64,000 nucleotides of DNA from Alkalihalobacillus sp. BA299. GTDB taxonomy: Bacteria; Bacillota; Bacilli; Bacillales; Bacillaceae_F. The position numbers and the translations under genes were made by a program. The notes under the pieces were generated by a model. The model saw nothing but the letters and a program-made list of their open reading frames with translations, ran no database searches and had not been told where the DNA came from. Where the stretch lies: contig NZ_JAFLJM010000004.1 of NCBI RefSeq assembly GCF_017745675.1, positions 62,001 through 126,000 of the forward strand, in the 5' to 3' direction. Positions 61,674 to 64,000 of the stretch are shown piece after piece (the stretch's first letter is position 1; the number at the start of each line of letters is the position of its first letter).

Positions 61674-63572
61674 TTATCTTTTCCAAACTCTATTTTGCTC
61701 TTCCCGACTTGTGTATCCTAATCGATCAAGGAGTTCTAATAAAGGTACGAGGTACTTTCTTGAGACATTTAATACTTCTTTTGCATCTTTTAATGAAAAT
61801 TCGTTTTTCGTATGATTACGTAAAGATAAAACTACTTTATTTAGAACATCCTTGTGAATAAAATGTTTATCATCAAGGTCATATAATTGTTCCGTTCTAA
61901 CTAAAAAATACTTAACTTCTTCTTGAAGAGCTGGTGGTAATTGCTGTTTTATAAACCATTCACTTAATGGAGAAACATTTAGTTCCTCTTTTTTTAACCC
62001 TTCACAAATATTGTTGACTCGTTTGTCCCATACTTTCGGTATATATGGAGTAAACCCTTCTAAAGCAAGAAATGGTCCCACTTTTATGATTTTTCCCTTT
62101 TTAACTGCTAATTCGATAAAATGTTCGAGAAGCTTTAACTCGATGATTGAACCAAAGCTTTGAATAATTTCTGCCTTCTTTTTACCAACTTGCATTGAAT
62201 TTTCTTCATGAAATTTACTAAGATCAGCCTCAATTTGCATAAGGATCTCCTCATACAATGAATAGAGTGTAAACTGCCCTTTTTCCCACTCATACAGTAC
62301 GTCTTCTTTGATTAATTCATTCATCGTGTTCAATAATTCAATTGGATTAATACTCGTTCGGATCCCTAATTCCTCTTGGGTCAGGGTATGATATATTTTA
62401 AGCGTTTCAATAATTATATCTTTCGGTTCTCCTACTTGTTTTCTTTTGAGCATTTCAATCGTATTTTCACCGAAACGATATCTTTGCCCAATTGGATTTA
62501 TTACGATCCCACCACCGATCGTTTCTACTGGTGTAGGCCGCCTTAAAATAAAACGATCCCCTCTTTTCGTTACGATCGGTTCATCAAGTTGCAATTGACA
62601 AAGAATTTCTTCATTTTCTTGTAGCTTATTACGATCAAACATTACAATTTTACCGTAGACTTCAGCCGTTCCAATATAAACCTTTATGTAACTTCGTTGC
62701 TTTACTGGATGTTCTAGTTTGTTTACGACTTTTAGCGAAACATCTAACATCGTCGTTACAGAATAATATTGTGAGGATACAAGAACATCCCCTCGCTTCA
62801 GCTCACTTTTGGAAAGACCACCAACATTAATAGCAGCTCTTTGACCTGCTACTGCTTCCGTGATTGGTTGGTGATGTACTTGAATTTGCCTTGCTCGAGT
62901 CTTCTGTCTACTTGGTAATACTTCGAGAAGTTCACCTTCTTTAATAATTCCCTCATAGACGGTACCTCTCACTACGGTACCTTGTCCATGAACAGTAAAC
63001 ACTTGATCAATGGGTAACCGAAAAGGACCGACTGGATTACGACAAGGAACAGTCGTCAACTCTTCATTTATAATACCTTTTAATTCTGGTATCCCTTTTA
63101 AACTTAGACTATCTACATAGCAAATTGGGGCGTTTTCTAGAAACGTCCCTGCACACTCTGTTCGTATATCGTCTTCTACTAATGATAGTAATTCATCTTC
63201 AGCATTATCAATTTTCGTAACTACAATTATTCCCCGTTCAATTCCGAGCAACGATAGAATTTCAATATGCTCTCTCGTCTGTGGCATGACTCCCTCATCT
63301 GCTGCCACTACAAGGAGGACTAAATCAATTCCTGCTACACCTGCTATCATTTGCCGAATAAATCGCTCATGTCCTGGCACATCAATGACCGATAACGCGA
63401 TATCTTCTGATAGCTGTAGATACGCATATCCTAACTCTATTGAAATATTACGGTCTTGCTCTTCTTTTAAACGATCAGTCTCAATATTTGTCAGTGCTTT
63501 CGTTAAGGATGTTTTCCCGTGATCAATATGACCTGATAATCCTATCGTATACTGTTTTCCGATCTTAATCAC
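61674..63572 (-). CDS. selB: Selenocysteine-specific elongation factor SelB
   Basis: A 632-residue translation GTPase that brings Sec-tRNA to UGA codons with a SECIS. G1 GHIDHGKT (14-21), G3 DVPGHERF, G4 VTKID. EF-Tu-like domains 2 and 3 follow, and the C-terminal winged-helix repeats (about 380-632) bind the SECIS RNA. The start is GTG within GAGGTG, as the frame has no other start that keeps the N-terminus; the ribosome site is thus weak. A TATAAT at about 63596-63601 (minus) could be the -10 box. Intact and full length. Confidence 0.97.
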   Translation of the reverse strand: MIKIGKQYTIGLSGHIDHGKTSLTKALTNIETDRLKEEQDRNISIELGYAYLQLSEDIALSVIDVPGHERFIRQMIAGVAGIDLVLLVVAADEGVMPQTREHIEILSLLGIERGIIVVTKIDNAEDELLSLVEDDIRTECAGTFLENAPICYVDSLSLKGIPELKGIINEELTTVPCRNPVGPFRLPIDQVFTVHGQGTVVRGTVYEGIIKEGELLEVLPSRQKTRARQIQVHHQPITEAVAGQRAAINVGGLSKSELKRGDVLVSSQYYSVTTMLDVSLKVVNKLEHPVKQRSYIKVYIGTAEVYGKIVMFDRNKLQENEEILCQLQLDEPIVTKRGDRFILRRPTPVETIGGGIVINPIGQRYRFGENTIEMLKRKQVGEPKDIIIETLKIYHTLTQEELGIRTSINPIELLNTMNELIKEDVLYEWEKGQFTLYSLYEEILMQIEADLSKFHEENSMQVGKKKAEIIQSFGSIIELKLLEHFIELAVKKGKIIKVGPFLALEGFTPYIPKVWDKRVNNICEGLKKEELNVSPLSEWFIKQQLPPALQEEVKYFLVRTEQLYDLDDKHFIHKDVLNKVVLSLRNHTKNEFSLKDAKEVLNVSRKYLVPLLELLDRLGYTSREEQNRVWKR

Positions 63573-63647
63573 CTCTAAACTAACATACTAAAGCTCATTA
63601 TAACTTTTTTTTCGTAAAGCTAAAAGATTTACAATAATTATCTTATA

Positions 63648-63668
63648 AACATTAGTGTAACTAATGTT
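63648..63668. promoter_or_regulatory. Palindromic operator candidate between selB and the sensor gene
   Basis: AACATTAG-TGTAA-CTAATGTT is a perfect 8-bp-arm palindrome. It abuts TATAAT (63667-63672), the likely -10 of the plus-strand gene, so a repressor bound here would block it. Confidence 0.5.
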
Positions 63669-63705
63669 ATAATAGTCGTTGAATTTATTATGAAAGGCGG
63701 ATAAT

Positions 63706-64000
63706 ATGGAGGCTATAAAACGCTTATTTAAAATAAAACCTTACTATAAAATACCGATGATATATATATCACTTGGAATTATTTGGATTTTATCAACAGA
63801 CTTAATGTTAGCTCACATGGAACAAAGTACTAATATAGATGAAATATGGAGAACTTTTAAAGGTTGGTTGTTCATCATTGTATCTGGGGTGTTATTCTTT
63901 TTTCTTTTTAGAAACCAATACAAAATTCAAAAAGTTGAAGAAGAAAGAGAAATGCTGTCGTCTCTCATTAATGCGATGTCTGACTTCATTTCAATTAAAG
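63706..64000 (+). CDS. Membrane sensor protein with PAS start (partial)
   Basis: The first 98 codons of a gene cut by the window edge. It begins MEAIKRLFKIKPYYKIPMIY; two transmembrane helices (about 17-35 and 52-67) enclose a short outer loop, then KVEEEREMLSSLINAMSDFI starts a PAS domain. Such proteins usually end in a histidine kinase or GGDEF/EAL output, which cannot be seen. GAAAGGCGG precedes the ATG. Confidence 0.8.
   Translation, partial: MEAIKRLFKIKPYYKIPMIYISLGIIWILSTDLMLAHMEQSTNIDEIWRTFKGWLFIIVSGVLFFFLFRNQYKIQKVEEEREMLSSLINAMSDFISIK

Overview
The window reads as a chromosomal segment of a low-GC, endospore-forming member of the Bacillaceae. Spore genes run through it: splAB, sspO, sspP, sspN, tlp, yppG-like, a YjcZ-type peptide, and DUF421/DUF1657 genes. 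Many other genes are close in sequence to Bacillus subtilis proteins (odhAB, ykuK, ykuI, yisP, ylmA, the yodTSRQP/kamA set, acnA). B. subtilis itself does not use selenocysteine. The species cannot be named from the sequence; a Sec-using, possibly anaerobic or alkaliphilic Bacillaceae lineage such as Anaerobacillus is only a guess.

The strongest result is a selenocysteine (Sec) system. selB and selA lie at the right end. Three genes carry an in-frame TGA followed by a hairpin that fits a bacterial SECIS: a SelW/Rdx-type protein between selB and selA (CxxU motif), a HesB-like protein at 32.4-32.6 kb, and a second, different IscA/HesB-type protein at 34.7-35.1 kb. In the two HesB-type genes the hairpins are 7-bp stems with the same five-base loop, and they differ by one compensated base pair. 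A third HesB-fold protein at 20.2-20.5 kb has Cys at the matching place. Ordinary ORF calling truncates or misses all three Sec genes. selD and the Sec tRNA gene were not found here.

Layout. 0-2 kb: a mobile-element-like repeat, a DUF6501 protein and the spore photoproduct lyase pair. 2-6.5 kb: odhAB of the TCA cycle. 6.6-11.7 kb: HAD phosphatase, then divergent ku and ligD (end joining) around a YjcZ peptide, then a YisP-like prenyl synthase homologue. 11.7-21.4 kb: methionine gamma-lyase-type enzyme with a cre site, aminopeptidase, a broken DUF2249 gene, aldo/keto reductase, esterase, SIMPL protein, HesB protein, YkuK. 21.5-29.8 kb: a lysine / beta-lysine locus made of a sigma-54 activator, kamA behind a -24/-12 promoter, yokU, and a convergent ablB-deacylase-CoA transferase-aminotransferase operon. 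30-41 kb: cheV, ABC ATPase, two Sec proteins, dipeptidase, small heat-shock/coat proteins, MFS, YkuI, hydrolase, ATPase. 41-49.6 kb: metA, RNase H, PHP phosphoesterase, nadE, tlp, thioesterase, a double-AAA SpoVK-like protein, EamA exporter. 49.7-56 kb: CopC/CopD-type copper proteins, TVP38 and VanZ membrane proteins and small spore genes. 56-64 kb: aconitase, sspO/sspP, selA, selW-like, selB, and the start of a membrane sensor protein.

Three copies of a 118-186 bp element with terminal inverted repeats and 8-bp flanking duplications are scattered through the window. Many transcription units end in long hairpins built around a GGCTGACTC arm.
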